This document shows positions 25,885 through 35,917 of a DNA stretch of 64,000 bases, in pieces (position 1 is the first letter of the stretch; each line of letters begins with the position of its first letter). The translations under genes were made by a program, and so were the position numbers. Source of the stretch: CAYTSA01 sp964440345 (GTDB taxonomy: Bacteria > Desulfobacterota > Desulfovibrionia > Desulfovibrionales > Desulfovibrionaceae); NCBI GenBank assembly GCA_964440345.1, contig CAYTSA010000003.1, positions 1-64,000 of the forward strand. Reading direction: 5' to 3'. The notes beneath the pieces were generated by a model. That model was given only the letters and a program-made list of their open reading frames with translations. It was not told the DNA's origin and searched no databases.

Positions 25885-26397
25885 GTGTTTGCTGTTGACG
25901 AACTCGTCGTCTACCCAGCCCAAGGCGTGGGCAAAGTAGAACGAATCGAAAGCCAAGTAATCGGCGGCGTCAATGCTGAGTATTACATCGTACGTATACT
26001 CAGCAACAATGTCACCCTTATGGTTCCTGTATTCAAAGCGTCCAATGTAGGATTGCGCCCTGTGTGCACCCAAAAACAGGGGCAGAAAATCTTAACGTAT
26101 CTTGACGACCGGTCAGACTTCACAGGCTACTCCGGACAGAACTGGAACCGGCGCTACCGAGAATACTCTGAAAAGCTCAAGTCGGGCGACCTGACAGAAG
26201 TAGCTTACGTGCTCAAAGAGCTGCTGCTCATAGGCAAAGACAAAGAACTTTCTTTTGGCGAACGGCGTCTTCTTGAACAGGCTATGGGACTTATTACCAC
26301 TGAACTTTCGCATGCTTTGGAAGCAGACCAGGAAACCATAAAAGCCCGCATAGAAGAGCTTTTTCACGACGTTATCATCCATAGCGAAAAAAGTTGA
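25885..26397 (+). CDS. carD: CarD family transcriptional regulator
   Basis: An RNA-polymerase-binding regulator (170 residues). The N-terminal CarD/TRCF RNAP-interaction domain (VVYPAQGVGKVERIE) is followed by an all-helical domain that contacts promoter DNA. The start is a GTG with AAGGAG 7 bases upstream. In other bacteria CarD stabilises open complexes at rRNA and other promoters. rho lies downstream after a long gene-free stretch. Confidence 0.93.
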   Translation: MFAVDELVVYPAQGVGKVERIESQVIGGVNAEYYIVRILSNNVTLMVPVFKASNVGLRPVCTQKQGQKILTYLDDRSDFTGYSGQNWNRRYREYSEKLKSGDLTEVAYVLKELLLIGKDKELSFGERRLLEQAMGLITTELSHALEADQETIKARIEELFHDVIIHSEKS

Positions 26398-27019
26398 CTG
26401 AATTACTTGCCTTCTTATGCTAAGTGGGCTAGGGACTATTGCGCATCCACTGTGTTGTGCTCTCTGTTGTTGCCGGCAACGCAACAACATGATCCTGCCG
26501 CCAGTGGCCGAATTTCTTCCGCCTTACTGCAAGCGCTGAAGACATACTACAAATATATGAAGTACAGGTCTTATCTTGTTGCATCTCTCATTTGTGTTGC
26601 GCGTTGCGCTTCCAGATGCTGTTCTCTTTCATGCTCATAGTAATGAATGCAGAAAATTCTTAAAGAATTTTCCTTTACGCTCAGCTTACCTGCACGGGAA
26701 ATACATTCCCGCTTGCCTCGCTGGCGGGCCATGCTCACGCATGGCCATTAATGAATAGAAGGCGCTGCCTGGCTACTTTTTCTGTAAACAGTGACTGTGA
26801 AAATGGATTTACATAGTATTATTCCACATTGTATGCACCAACTTGTTGCGAGAAAAGCTTTGTACACATCGCACCGCCACTGCTTTCTTCAGCTCGCAGC
26901 GCGTTAGAAATTGATGTATGGTCTTAGCATCTATCACTATCAAAACCCATCGTAGAGGCTCAAGGACCTTCCCAGCGTCCTCCCATCATCTGTATTGCTA
27001 AATCACATTGAATACCCAT
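26398..27019. other. Long gene-free region upstream of rho
   Basis: About 620 bp with no convincing coding frame. It is less GC-rich than the genes around it. It holds one perfect hairpin, GGCCATGC/GCATGGCC (26727-26734 with 26739-26746), without a U-run. It may contain the rho promoter and a long leader. Confidence 0.5.
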
Positions 27020-28318
<1,299 letters not shown>

Positions 28319-28346
28319 CCATTACCCCGCGGCATGGACCTATTCT

Positions 28347-28376
28347 GCGCGCTCCCGCATGGGGGCGCGCTTTTTT
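28347..28376 (+). terminator. Rho-independent terminator after rho
   Basis: A 10-bp GC stem (28347-28356 with 28361-28370, one GU), loop GCAT, then six T. Confidence 0.9.
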
Positions 28377-28379
28377 GCA

Positions 28380-29096
28380 TCAGGAAGATGATTCGCTGGC
28401 AGGCTTGCCGGCCTTACGTTTCCTCTTTCCCCACGGGCACGACGCCACGCACACCCCGCACAAGTACGGCGCTATGTGCTCCGCCTGCGAAAATATATTC
28501 AGTTGGGCTACGCAGGCGTCCAGGTCCACCGCCTCGCGGCGGGTCGCAAAATGCGAATCCGTCCCCACCCCCTTGATGGCCCCGGCCGGACACGAGTCGG
28601 CGCAGACAGTGCATTTGCCGCAGCAATTCTTCAACGGCTTGTCCGGGGTCAGGTCCAGGTCCGTCAGCACTGTCACCAACCGCACCCGGGGTCCGTGCTT
28701 GGGCGTGATCAGCAAAAGCGATTTGCCTTGCCAGCCCACCCCGGCGGCAATGGCCACGGCTTTGTGCGAAATGTAGGAAACGAACGTTTCTTCACAGAGA
28801 ATCTGGCTGGCCGGGATGGGCAGAGCCCGGCCGCCCTTGCTGTGAACCCAGGCAGCCAGCCGGGTGGCCATGTCGTCCAGCACGGCGTTCACCCGCTTAT
28901 AATGCTGAGAATACAGCTCCGTGGGACCGTGCGTCACAGAGTCCAATATGCCGTCTGCAAGCCGCACCCCCATGCTCACGGCGCGCGGCCAGCCGTCAAG
29001 CAGGTCCGGCGGCCGGGTCGTTATACCCGCCAAGACAGAGATATCCGCCACTCCCGTCACGTCAGCTCCCCACTCCCGGACCTTTTTCTCCATCTC
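28380..29096 (-). CDS. Double-[4Fe-4S] protein related to epoxyqueuosine reductase
   Basis: A protein of about 238 residues with a C-terminal two-cluster ferredoxin region: CCGKCTVCADSCP, then CGVCVASCP. The N-terminal part (WGADVTGVADIS) resembles the start of QueG-like and related Fe-S proteins, but the protein is shorter than QueG and lacks its HEAT-like tail. It may be a redox protein of unknown substrate. The ATG at 29096 is the conservative start. A perfect AAGGAGG (29121-29127) lies too far from it but 6 bases before an in-frame ATT at 29114, which would add six residues. Confidence 0.8.
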   Translation of the reverse strand, partial: EMEKKVREWGADVTGVADISVLAGITTRPPDLLDGWPRAVSMGVRLADGILDSVTHGPTELYSQHYKRVNAVLDDMATRLAAWVHSKGGRALPIPASQILCEETFVSYISHKAVAIAAGVGWQGKSLLLITPKHGPRVRLVTVLTDLDLTPDKPLKNCCGKCTVCADSCPAGAIKGVGTDSHFATRREAVDLDACVAQLNIFSQAEHIAPYLCGVCVASCPWGKRKRKAGKPASESSS

Positions 29097-29337
29097 CAGC
29101 TTTAACGAAGTAATACGCCGCCTCCTTGTGTTTTTTCCATTTTGTATAGTCACAAAGCTCTCACAAACCCTCCTTTCTGTCCAATGCACGAGACTCGCCG
29201 CCTTGCCCCGAGCATCTTCCTTTCGGCCTGCAGCCGCATAATCGTCACACCGTATCGACACCATTGTCACGCACGCGCGGTAGAAATGACAAAATGACAA
29301 CTACTGCAAACTACTGTTCAACAGAAGGAGAAGGAGC

Positions 29338-31593
29338 ATGGCTGGAATAAACAGACGTGATTTCATGCGCTGCACCGTCATTACCGCGGGCGTAGCTATT
29401 ATGGGGCTGCCCCTGGGCTGTAACGACAACGGCGGCGACGACATTTCCGACGAGCATTTCCCACAATCCGTAGCTTCGGGCGATCCCAAGGCCAATTCGA
29501 TAATTCTGTGGACGCGGGTGCAAAACCCGGGCAGATCCCGGCAGTCTGACATCCCGGTCATTCTGGAAATGGCCATGGACGAAGACTTCAACGACCTGGT
29601 GGTGCAAACTCAGCTGACCGCCATGGCCGCACACGACAACTGCGTCAAGGCTAAGGTGGTCGGCCTTTCTCCATGGACTTCTTACTACTACCGCTTTCGC
29701 TTCCAGCCGGATACAGGATCCGACAAGCTCTCCCGCACCGGCGTCACTAAAACCGCGCCTTCGGCGGATATGGACCTTCCTGTCAAGTTCGGCCTGGTGG
29801 TCTGCCAAGATTACATAGACGGCTATTTCAACGCCTACGCCATGTTGCTGGAAAAAGACCCGGACCTGGACTTCATTGTCCACACCGGCGACTACATTTA
29901 TGAATACGACCGCGGCACCGGCCTGCCCGGCGCGGACATCGAAGACCGGCTGCACGGCTTCCCGTCCCTGGCCGAGGGCGACGTAGTGACTCTGCACGAC
30001 GGCTCCCACGCCGCCCGCAGCCTGGAAAACTACCGCTACCTGTACAAAACCTATCACGGCGATGCAATGATGCAACGCGTCCATGAGCGCATCCCCATGA
30101 TCAACATCTGGGACGACCACGAATACTCCGACGACTGCCACGGCGGCGTGGCCACCTACTTCAACGGCCGCAAAAACGAGCTGGACCCCGAACGCCGGCG
30201 CAACGCCGAGCAGGCTTTCTTCGAATTTCTGCCCTACGACGAAGACTACGCCGACACTTTCCAGCAAACCGCAGAGATGAACACGCCCATGAACCAGCTC
30301 TACCAGTCCGAGGCCAATCCCGGACGGGGCTGCTACCGGTCCTTCCGCTTTGGCAAGCACCTGGACCTGTTCATGAGCGACTACCGGACCTACCGCCCAG
30401 ACCACCTGATTCCGGAAGACGCCTTCCCCGGGACCATCGTCATGGACAGGAACACGCTCATTGCCTTTTTCGAGTCCTTGTATCCGGGCCAGGGCCAGGC
30501 CACCTACGACGCCCAGGCCGCCAGTTTCGACCCCTATCTGGATCCGGCCAACCTGCCTGAGCCCTACACCGCCAACAGCAGCCTCTATCTGCAGATAGCC
30601 ATAGGCGCACTGACTGCGTCTTACGTAGCCGAAGGACTCAGCGAACCGGAAGCCCAGGCCAAGGCCACAGCTGATATGACCGGCAATGTGTCCGCCATGG
30701 TCTTCAACCAGGTCATCTCCAGCTACAACGCCGTGGTCCCGGCGGACCAGCAACTGCCGCTCATCGACAACGCCGTCATCGCAACTCTGCCCGCGGGACT
30801 TTCCTACGCGCTCATGGGCAAACAGGCGACGTTCTCTTCCACAGGCTCGCGCTACGGCGTGGTGAAAACAACCTATGACCTCTACTACGCCTTCATGACC
30901 CAGGGTCAGCCGCAGAACGTTTTCGGGACCATCCAGCAGACGGCCATCGACTCCTTCATCGGCTCCTCGGACGCCACCTACATTGCCCTGGCCTCGTCCG
31001 TATCCACCAACAACATGATCTGGGACCTGCGCGAACAGGACATCTTCGCCCCCACCTTCAACCAGGCCTTCTACGCCAACGTGGACGGCTGGGACGGCTT
31101 CCAGTACCGCCGGCTGGCACTGCTCTCCGCCCTGCAGGCCAGGGGCAACGCCATGCTCCTGTGCGGCGACATCCACGCCTCCTTCTGCGTCAAATGGGAC
31201 GTACTCGGCATCGGCACTGCCGTGGCTGACTTCACCTGCTCCTCCATCTCCTCCACCGTGTTCAACGACTTCGTCAAGGACACACTCAGCTCCTTTGAAA
31301 CCATCTTCAACGAAGACCAGATGGCCGCCGCAGAACAACTGCTGGTCACTGATCTGGACCAATCCTTGGTCAACGGCTTCGCCGCCTTCAACGGGCCGGC
31401 CTCCGCATTGAAATACGCCAACACTACAGAAAACGGCTACGTGGCCATCACCGTGGACGCCAACGGCGCCACAGGCGTGTACCGGACCTTCCCGCACACC
31501 CAGGCCAAGAAAAACTACTACGACGAACTGGACAAGCTGACCATCACCGAAAAGACTTTTGTCTACAACGGGATGGACGTCATAGAATCATAA
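29338..31593 (+). CDS. phoD: PhoD-like alkaline phosphatase/phosphodiesterase
   Basis: A 751-residue calcium/iron-dependent phosphatase of the PhoD family, exported to the periplasm. The N-terminus has a twin-arginine signal (INRRDFMR, 4-11). A cysteine at 28 (GLPLGC) could make it a Tat lipoprotein, though the -3 position is atypical. The metal-site segments are HTGDYIYEY, WDDHEYSDDC and LCGDIHASF. It is longer than common PhoD enzymes because of an insert after about residue 340. AAGGAGAAGGAG precedes the ATG. It would release phosphate from esters under phosphate shortage; no pho box was searched reliably. Confidence 0.92.
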   Translation: MAGINRRDFMRCTVITAGVAIMGLPLGCNDNGGDDISDEHFPQSVASGDPKANSIILWTRVQNPGRSRQSDIPVILEMAMDEDFNDLVVQTQLTAMAAHDNCVKAKVVGLSPWTSYYYRFRFQPDTGSDKLSRTGVTKTAPSADMDLPVKFGLVVCQDYIDGYFNAYAMLLEKDPDLDFIVHTGDYIYEYDRGTGLPGADIEDRLHGFPSLAEGDVVTLHDGSHAARSLENYRYLYKTYHGDAMMQRVHERIPMINIWDDHEYSDDCHGGVATYFNGRKNELDPERRRNAEQAFFEFLPYDEDYADTFQQTAEMNTPMNQLYQSEANPGRGCYRSFRFGKHLDLFMSDYRTYRPDHLIPEDAFPGTIVMDRNTLIAFFESLYPGQGQATYDAQAASFDPYLDPANLPEPYTANSSLYLQIAIGALTASYVAEGLSEPEAQAKATADMTGNVSAMVFNQVISSYNAVVPADQQLPLIDNAVIATLPAGLSYALMGKQATFSSTGSRYGVVKTTYDLYYAFMTQGQPQNVFGTIQQTAIDSFIGSSDATYIALASSVSTNNMIWDLREQDIFAPTFNQAFYANVDGWDGFQYRRLALLSALQARGNAMLLCGDIHASFCVKWDVLGIGTAVADFTCSSISSTVFNDFVKDTLSSFETIFNEDQMAAAEQLLVTDLDQSLVNGFAAFNGPASALKYANTTENGYVAITVDANGATGVYRTFPHTQAKKNYYDELDKLTITEKTFVYNGMDVIES

Positions 31594-31613
31594 GCTCACA
31601 CCCTCCACAGCAT

Positions 31614-31652
31614 AGCGCCCCCTGTCTGGCCATACGCCAGGCAAGGGGCGCT
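31614..31652. terminator. Terminator-like hairpin between convergent phoD and VOC remnant
   Basis: AGCGCCCC (31614-31621) pairs with GGGGCGCT (31645-31652), with an inner CTGGC/GCCAG stem. It could serve both strands. Confidence 0.45.
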
Positions 31653-31672
31653 GCTTCGACTGAGGCAGCGGC

Positions 31673-31855
31673 TTATTTCATTTCGTACGTCATCAGGTTG
31701 AGCACCGCGCCCACGGGATACATAATCACGGCAAAACGGCCCGTCCCCGGGATGTCTTGCGGGCCGTGGAGTAGTTTGCCGCCCAGCTCCTGGCGTGTGG
31801 CTACACTCTTGTCCACATCGTCCACCGTAACGTACGCGCCCCAGTGCGGGGGGGG
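31673..31855 (-). pseudogene. Truncated VOC-family gene copy
   Basis: About 60 codons encode the C-terminal half of a VOC (glyoxalase-like) protein, from PHWGAYVTVDDVD to the stop. It closely matches the C-terminal half of the intact VOC gene at 32365-32760, with scattered base changes. There is no internal stop, but the first half is missing; similarity ends in a run of G near 31850. The partial copy and the intact gene flank the hicA/hicB remnant on the same strand. Confidence 0.85.
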
Positions 31856-31865
31856 ATATTAGCAC

Positions 31866-31894
31866 TTGAAACTGATACCATTCTATAGTATCAT
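31866..31894 (+). promoter_or_regulatory. hic promoter with palindromic operator
   Basis: TTGAAA (31866-31871) and TATCAT (31889-31894) are 17 bp apart. An inverted repeat TGATAC (31873-31878)/GTATCA (31888-31893) fills the spacer, as expected for HicB autorepression. Confidence 0.6.
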
Positions 31895-31902
31895 TTCTCC
31901 TT

Positions 31903-31974
31903 ATGAACAGTAAGCAGCGAAAGACGCTCAAAGCCATTTTCGAAATTCCGGTACGCGGGAGCGTTCAGGAGTAA
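31903..31974 (+). pseudogene. hicA: hicA toxin remnant, 23 codons
   Basis: The frame opens MNSKQRKTLKAIF, the start of HicA mRNA interferases, but stops after 23 codons instead of about 80-90. The catalytic histidine and double-stranded RNA-binding fold are missing, so it cannot be a toxin. An internal deletion seems likely because the spacing to hicB remains tight (4 bp). Confidence 0.75.
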
Positions 31975-31978
31975 CACC

Positions 31979-32320
31979 ATGAACACCATGGAATACAAGG
32001 GATATATTGGCCAGTTCGAATACGAACCAGACGACGATCTTTTTCACGGACAGGTGCTCGGCATCCGCGATGTCGTCCATTTCTGCGGCGCCTCCGTGCA
32101 GGAGCTGAAGCAGGCTCTTCAGGATTCTGTTGAAGATTACCTGGAAGCTTGCAAGTCTGCCGGTAAAAACCCGGAAAAGCCCTACTCCGGCAAGTTCCTT
32201 GTGCGCACCCCCGAGGAGGTGCATCGTCTGGCCGACGCCGCAGCCGCCAAAACCGGCAAGAGCCTGAACGCCTTCGCCGTGGAGGCCATAGAGCGGGCGG
32301 CCCGGGAAGCGCTGCAGTAG
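31979..32320 (+). CDS. hicB: HicB family antitoxin
   Basis: An antitoxin of 113 residues. The N-terminal HicB fold, with a degenerate RNase-H-like sheet (about 5-75), binds and blocks HicA. The C-terminal ribbon-helix-helix segment (LNAFAVEAIERAARE) binds the operator. The gene is intact while its toxin is truncated. It may persist as a repressor of its own promoter or as an anti-toxin against related HicA copies elsewhere. Confidence 0.92.
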   Translation: MNTMEYKGYIGQFEYEPDDDLFHGQVLGIRDVVHFCGASVQELKQALQDSVEDYLEACKSAGKNPEKPYSGKFLVRTPEEVHRLADAAAAKTGKSLNAFAVEAIERAAREALQ

Positions 32321-32364
32321 TTCACCATGTGGGGTCAGATATCCCACATGCAATTCACTCCCGA

Positions 32365-32760
32365 CTATGCATACGTCATCAGACTGAGCACCGCGCCCAC
32401 AGGGTCCATAATGACGGCAAAGCGGCCGACGCCCGGGATATCCTGCGGACCGTGAAGCAGCTTGCCGCCCAGCTCCTGGCATGTGGCTACGCTTTTGTCC
32501 ACGTCGTCCACCGTAACGTAGGCGCCCCAGTGCGGGGGAACGTTCTCCGGGGTTCCGGGAGGCATGGCCATCATACCGCCCACCTGCACGTCGCCGAGCT
32601 TGGCGCTGGAGTACGTCTGACCAGGCATGCCCATCTCGTCCAAGGGCGTTTCTTCATAAGTCCAGCCAAACATGGCGCTGTAGAATTCCTTGGACTTTTC
32701 CGTGTCCGTGGTCATCAATTCGTTCCAGCTGAACATGCCGTGTGTCTTCATGGGGTCCAT
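32365..32760 (-). CDS. VOC family (glyoxalase-like) protein
   Basis: A 131-residue protein of the vicinal oxygen chelate fold with two beta-alpha-beta-beta-beta modules: FSWNELMTTDTEKSKEFYSAMFGW, then WGAYVTVDDVDKSV. The substrate is unknown; many members act on small oxidised metabolites or antibiotics. The ATG at 32760 has an AAAAGGAG-like site upstream. A truncated paralogue of its last 60 codons lies 510 bp away. Confidence 0.9.
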   Translation of the reverse strand: MDPMKTHGMFSWNELMTTDTEKSKEFYSAMFGWTYEETPLDEMGMPGQTYSSAKLGDVQVGGMMAMPPGTPENVPPHWGAYVTVDDVDKSVATCQELGGKLLHGPQDIPGVGRFAVIMDPVGAVLSLMTYA

Positions 32761-32815
32761 TGTGTACTCCTTTTAGCTATGGCGCATGGTTTTGTGATTG
32801 GTTTATGGCACATTC

Positions 32816-33412
32816 CTAGTCCAATAACTCAAATGAAACCAATATGTTCACCTCATTGGACACCAGCCCCATTTTCGCGAACCGGCCGTCGCCCACATTG
32901 TACTCCAACCGGTCCAGCGCAAACGCTACGTCCAGGCCGGCCACGTCAGTGCCCTTTTTCGCCGGATGCTCTTTCACGCCGAGAAAAGTCATGGGTAAAC
33001 TCACCTGTCTGGTCACGTCCTTCATGGTCAGCTCGCCTTGCACGGTGTAGCTCTCGCCGCCGTTGTGGGTGATCTTCGCGCTCGTAAAGGTTATTTCCGG
33101 ATAGTCGGACGCGGCAAAGAAATCATCGCCGCGCAAGTGGTTGTCCCGTTTGGCGATATCGGTGTTGATGGAGTCCACGTCAATGGTCAGGGACAGCGAA
33201 CTGGCGGCCACGTTCTCCGGGTCAATGCGCAGGGTTCCGGAAAAATCCTCAAACCGGCCCCTGGTGGTAGAAAAAATATGCACCACGTCAAAATAGACGT
33301 TGGAATGGGCCTTGTCGATTTTCCATTCCCTGACTTCAGCGTTTGCATTGAAAACTGGAGCCAGCAGTCCGGCCATAGCCGCTACAATGATGCACAGCAC
33401 TCTATTGTTCAT
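32816..33412 (-). CDS. YceI family periplasmic lipid-binding protein
   Basis: A 198-residue secreted protein with a Sec signal peptide (1-25) and the YceI lipocalin-like barrel (segments WKIDKAHSNVYFDVVH, GRFEDFSGTLRIDP and KITHNGGESYTVQGELTM). Relatives bind polyprenyl or quinone-like lipids. It is the third gene of a minus-strand set with a membrane protein and a ferric-reductase-like flavocytochrome, which suggests a link to membrane electron transfer. Confidence 0.93.
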   Translation of the reverse strand: MNNRVLCIIVAAMAGLLAPVFNANAEVREWKIDKAHSNVYFDVVHIFSTTRGRFEDFSGTLRIDPENVAASSLSLTIDVDSINTDIAKRDNHLRGDDFFAASDYPEITFTSAKITHNGGESYTVQGELTMKDVTRQVSLPMTFLGVKEHPAKKGTDVAGLDVAFALDRLEYNVGDGRFAKMGLVSNEVNILVSFELLD

Positions 33413-33443
33413 GTTTTTCTCCTGAAAAGGATGTACGTTTTTT

Positions 33444-34784
33444 TTACAACCGAAACTCTTCCATAACCAGAGCTTTTGGGGGCCAGCCAAGCTCCCGCAG
33501 GGCTGCAGCAACACTCTGCATCATACCCGGAGGCCCGCAAATAAAAGCCAGGGTTCCAGGCCGCCACTCCCCGGCCAGCCGGGCCAGCATGTTCGTGTCC
33601 AGTCTGGCTCTCGGCTCGCCCTGGCGGGTGTAGACGTGCGCCACGGACAACCAGTCGTGGTCCATGGACATTTCCTCCACTTCCTGGGCGGCCGCCCGGT
33701 CCTCTGGACTGCGGTTGGACCAGATGAGCAGCGTTTCCACCGTGCTCCCCCGAGCCGCCATATCCCGCAGCATGGAGAGCATGGGCGTCACGCCTATGCC
33801 GCCTGCCACCATAACAAACCTTGCCGCCTGTGGATACAGCCAATGTGTAAACTGCCCGTACGGCCCCTGCACGTAAACGCGCTGGCCCGGTTGCAGCCGG
33901 CCCACAGCCCGGGTCCAGTCCCCGGCGCAGCGGACAATAAACTGCAGCCGCCCCCCACGGCCCGGCGCAGACGCAATGGTAAACGGGTGCTCGTCCGGGG
34001 GCAGGGTTTCCCCAGCCAAACACAGGAACGCAAACTGGCCGGGCGCATGGGCCAGACTTTTTCCCGACGCCGGCGCCATATCCACGGCAAAAACATTATT
34101 GCCGGCCAGGGCGACGCGCTTCACAGTGTAACGCCAAGGCCGCACTATCCACCGCCCGGCGACACGCAGCCAGCCCAGCCCAGCCGCCGCAGCCGCGGCA
34201 ATGACTATCCAGCGCGGCCAGCCGCTGGCGTAGGTGTCCGTTACAGACAACACATGCACAGTGACCAGAGAAACAAGACCCAGCGCGCCAGCCCGGTGGG
34301 CCATGCGCCACCAGTGATGCGGGAGCCGTTCCCGCTCGCGCACCCAGGTGACGCCGGACAGAAAGGCAAGGCCCACCAGGGCCGCGGCGCCCAGAACTTC
34401 AGGCCAAAAATCCCAGTCCGGCGGAATGGACGTCACGTCCTCGGAGGCAAAAATCAATAATGGATGGGCCACAGCCGCCCCCAGCAGCGCAGCCCCGGCC
34501 CAGCGGTGCAGGAGCGTCTGTCTGTTCAGGGATACCGCCCGGTCCAGCCAGCGCAGCCGGGCCACAAGCCAAACCTGCAGCAGCAGCAGCGCCGCGGCCA
34601 GCGAACCGGCTATCTTGCCAGCGTTGAGCAGGGTTTTGTCCCACCCGAATTTGTACAGGCTGGTGGAGGACGGGAAAAGCAACGGCAGGCTGCACAACAG
34701 CGCGGCAAACCCGACCGCGGCCAACGCCGCCAGCACAGCGCGGAACCTGCGCTGCGCCCGGCTGGGCAGCGCTGGCAGGGTCAC
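33444..34784 (-). CDS. Ferric-reductase-like transmembrane flavocytochrome
   Basis: A 446-residue protein of the FRD/NADPH-oxidase type. The N-terminal half has about six membrane helices with haem-ligand-like histidines (HRWAGAA, AHPLL, AHRAGA, VTVHVLS). The C-terminal half has an FAD-binding barrel (HPFTIAS) and an NAD-binding domain (GGIGVTPMLSML, FICGPPGMM). It would pass electrons across the membrane from NAD(P)H or flavin to haem. The GTG start overlaps the stop of the upstream membrane gene (GTGA), so the two are coupled. The final electron acceptor is unknown. Confidence 0.9.
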   Translation of the reverse strand: MTLPALPSRAQRRFRAVLAALAAVGFAALLCSLPLLFPSSTSLYKFGWDKTLLNAGKIAGSLAAALLLLQVWLVARLRWLDRAVSLNRQTLLHRWAGAALLGAAVAHPLLIFASEDVTSIPPDWDFWPEVLGAAALVGLAFLSGVTWVRERERLPHHWWRMAHRAGALGLVSLVTVHVLSVTDTYASGWPRWIVIAAAAAAGLGWLRVAGRWIVRPWRYTVKRVALAGNNVFAVDMAPASGKSLAHAPGQFAFLCLAGETLPPDEHPFTIASAPGRGGRLQFIVRCAGDWTRAVGRLQPGQRVYVQGPYGQFTHWLYPQAARFVMVAGGIGVTPMLSMLRDMAARGSTVETLLIWSNRSPEDRAAAQEVEEMSMDHDWLSVAHVYTRQGEPRARLDTNMLARLAGEWRPGTLAFICGPPGMMQSVAAALRELGWPPKALVMEEFRL

Positions 34785-35194
34785 GCCTCGCACCCGCGCA
34801 ACTCCTCTGGACCTCGCCCACAGCGCAACAGCAGCATTATGGCCCAGCCCACGGCCACCCGGGCCGCCACCGGCAAGGCCAGCAGAAACTCCCGGGCCGG
34901 AGCGTCGTCCAGGCTGAGCAGCCCCAGATAGACCAGGGCTACGATCTCGAAACCGCCGCACACGTCGTTGAGCAGATTGCCCCACCCGACCGTGGCCAGC
35001 GAAAGAAAAAGCGGCGCAGCCAACAACGCAGCCGCGTCAAAAGGCGCCAGCCACCAAAAGTACAAACCCTCGCCCACCGGAAAAAGACGCCAATGAACAA
35101 GAAAAGACGCCAGGCACAATCCAGCGTGGACCAGGGGTAAACCAATGAGCAGCCCTCTGGCTGTCTGTATTTGCTGCACTTCTGTTTGCATCAT
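34781..35194 (-). CDS. Small four-helix membrane protein of unknown family
   Basis: A 137-residue protein with four hydrophobic helices and no soluble domain. No motif is recognised. It is translationally coupled to the ferric-reductase-like gene and could be a subunit or assembly partner of it. The start is the ATG at 35194; an in-frame GTG lies four codons upstream. Confidence 0.75.
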   Translation of the reverse strand: MMQTEVQQIQTARGLLIGLPLVHAGLCLASFLVHWRLFPVGEGLYFWWLAPFDAAALLAAPLFLSLATVGWGNLLNDVCGGFEIVALVYLGLLSLDDAPAREFLLALPVAARVAVGWAIMLLLRCGRGPEELRGCEA

Positions 35195-35491
35195 GGCGCT
35201 TTCCACCCACGGTTTTGATCAGGACAGTTCCAACAGGATATGCGCGAAAAAAACGACAAGGTCAACGCCGCCCCCTGCTCGGCAATCCTTCCGAAAGCAG
35301 CTGACAATCGCTGCAAAGCCGCGCCCAAAGGGTGCGGCGTACCCTACATGCAAGCTTGTACGTAAAAAAATTATAATACCATTTTCTTGCAGCTGGTTCT
35401 ATTGTGTCCTTCACAATTCCACATCGTTAGGAGCAGGGTATACATAAGCACGCATACTCTTTGCTGGAGCGCAACAAAGGAGGCGAGGCGC

Positions 35492-35917
35492 ATGAGAGTT
35501 ATCCTTTTGGCGTTTGCCGCGGTTCTGCTCACAGGAGCCGCCATGTCGGCGTATGAAGTCCCCGACGCAATCACGCTCACACGACTATCTCAGAACCCAC
35601 CAGCATCACAATGGGTTGGCGATGTGAAATTCCCCCACGGGGAACACGCTGTCCGCGAGGGTTGCCGTACGTGTCACCACAAGGAGTCCGGCAAGACCCT
35701 TGGCGGCTTTGTCCCCTGTCGGGAATGCCATTCCGACCCGGACCAAGAGGATGAAACCGGCTTTTACCAGGCCTGGCACAACGACACGCGTCAAAGCTGC
35801 GTAGGCTGCCACCGCATGGAGCGGCTCAAGGGCTCGAAGAAGCCGCCCTTTGACTGTGCAAGCGGCTGTCACAAAATAGCAGACACACGCAATGGGCAAG
35901 GAGGAAACAATGAATAA
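35492..35917 (+). CDS. hynC: Class III c-type cytochrome associated with hydrogenase isozyme 2
   Basis: A periplasmic multihaem cytochrome (141 residues) with a signal peptide (1-20). Four haem-binding motifs are visible: CRTCH (58-62), CRECH (76-80), CVGCH (103-107) and CASGCH (122-127). The last has three residues between the cysteines, unlike the usual two or four. His49, His52, His63 and His96 are candidate axial ligands. The gene overlaps hynB by 8 bp, so it is the natural electron acceptor of this hydrogenase, as in the hynABC3 cluster of D. vulgaris. AAAGGAGG precedes the ATG. The gene symbol is a guess. Confidence 0.9.
   Translation: MRVILLAFAAVLLTGAAMSAYEVPDAITLTRLSQNPPASQWVGDVKFPHGEHAVREGCRTCHHKESGKTLGGFVPCRECHSDPDQEDETGFYQAWHNDTRQSCVGCHRMERLKGSKKPPFDCASGCHKIADTRNGQGGNNE

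Noticed and set aside
26407..26640. Small 77-codon gene downstream of carD
   Set aside because: No ribosome site, cysteine-rich random composition and no resemblance to a known protein.
29338..31497. Long minus-strand open frame opposite phoD
   Set aside because: It is rich in Gly, Val and His from reversed codons and has no domain; phoD on the plus strand has all the family motifs.
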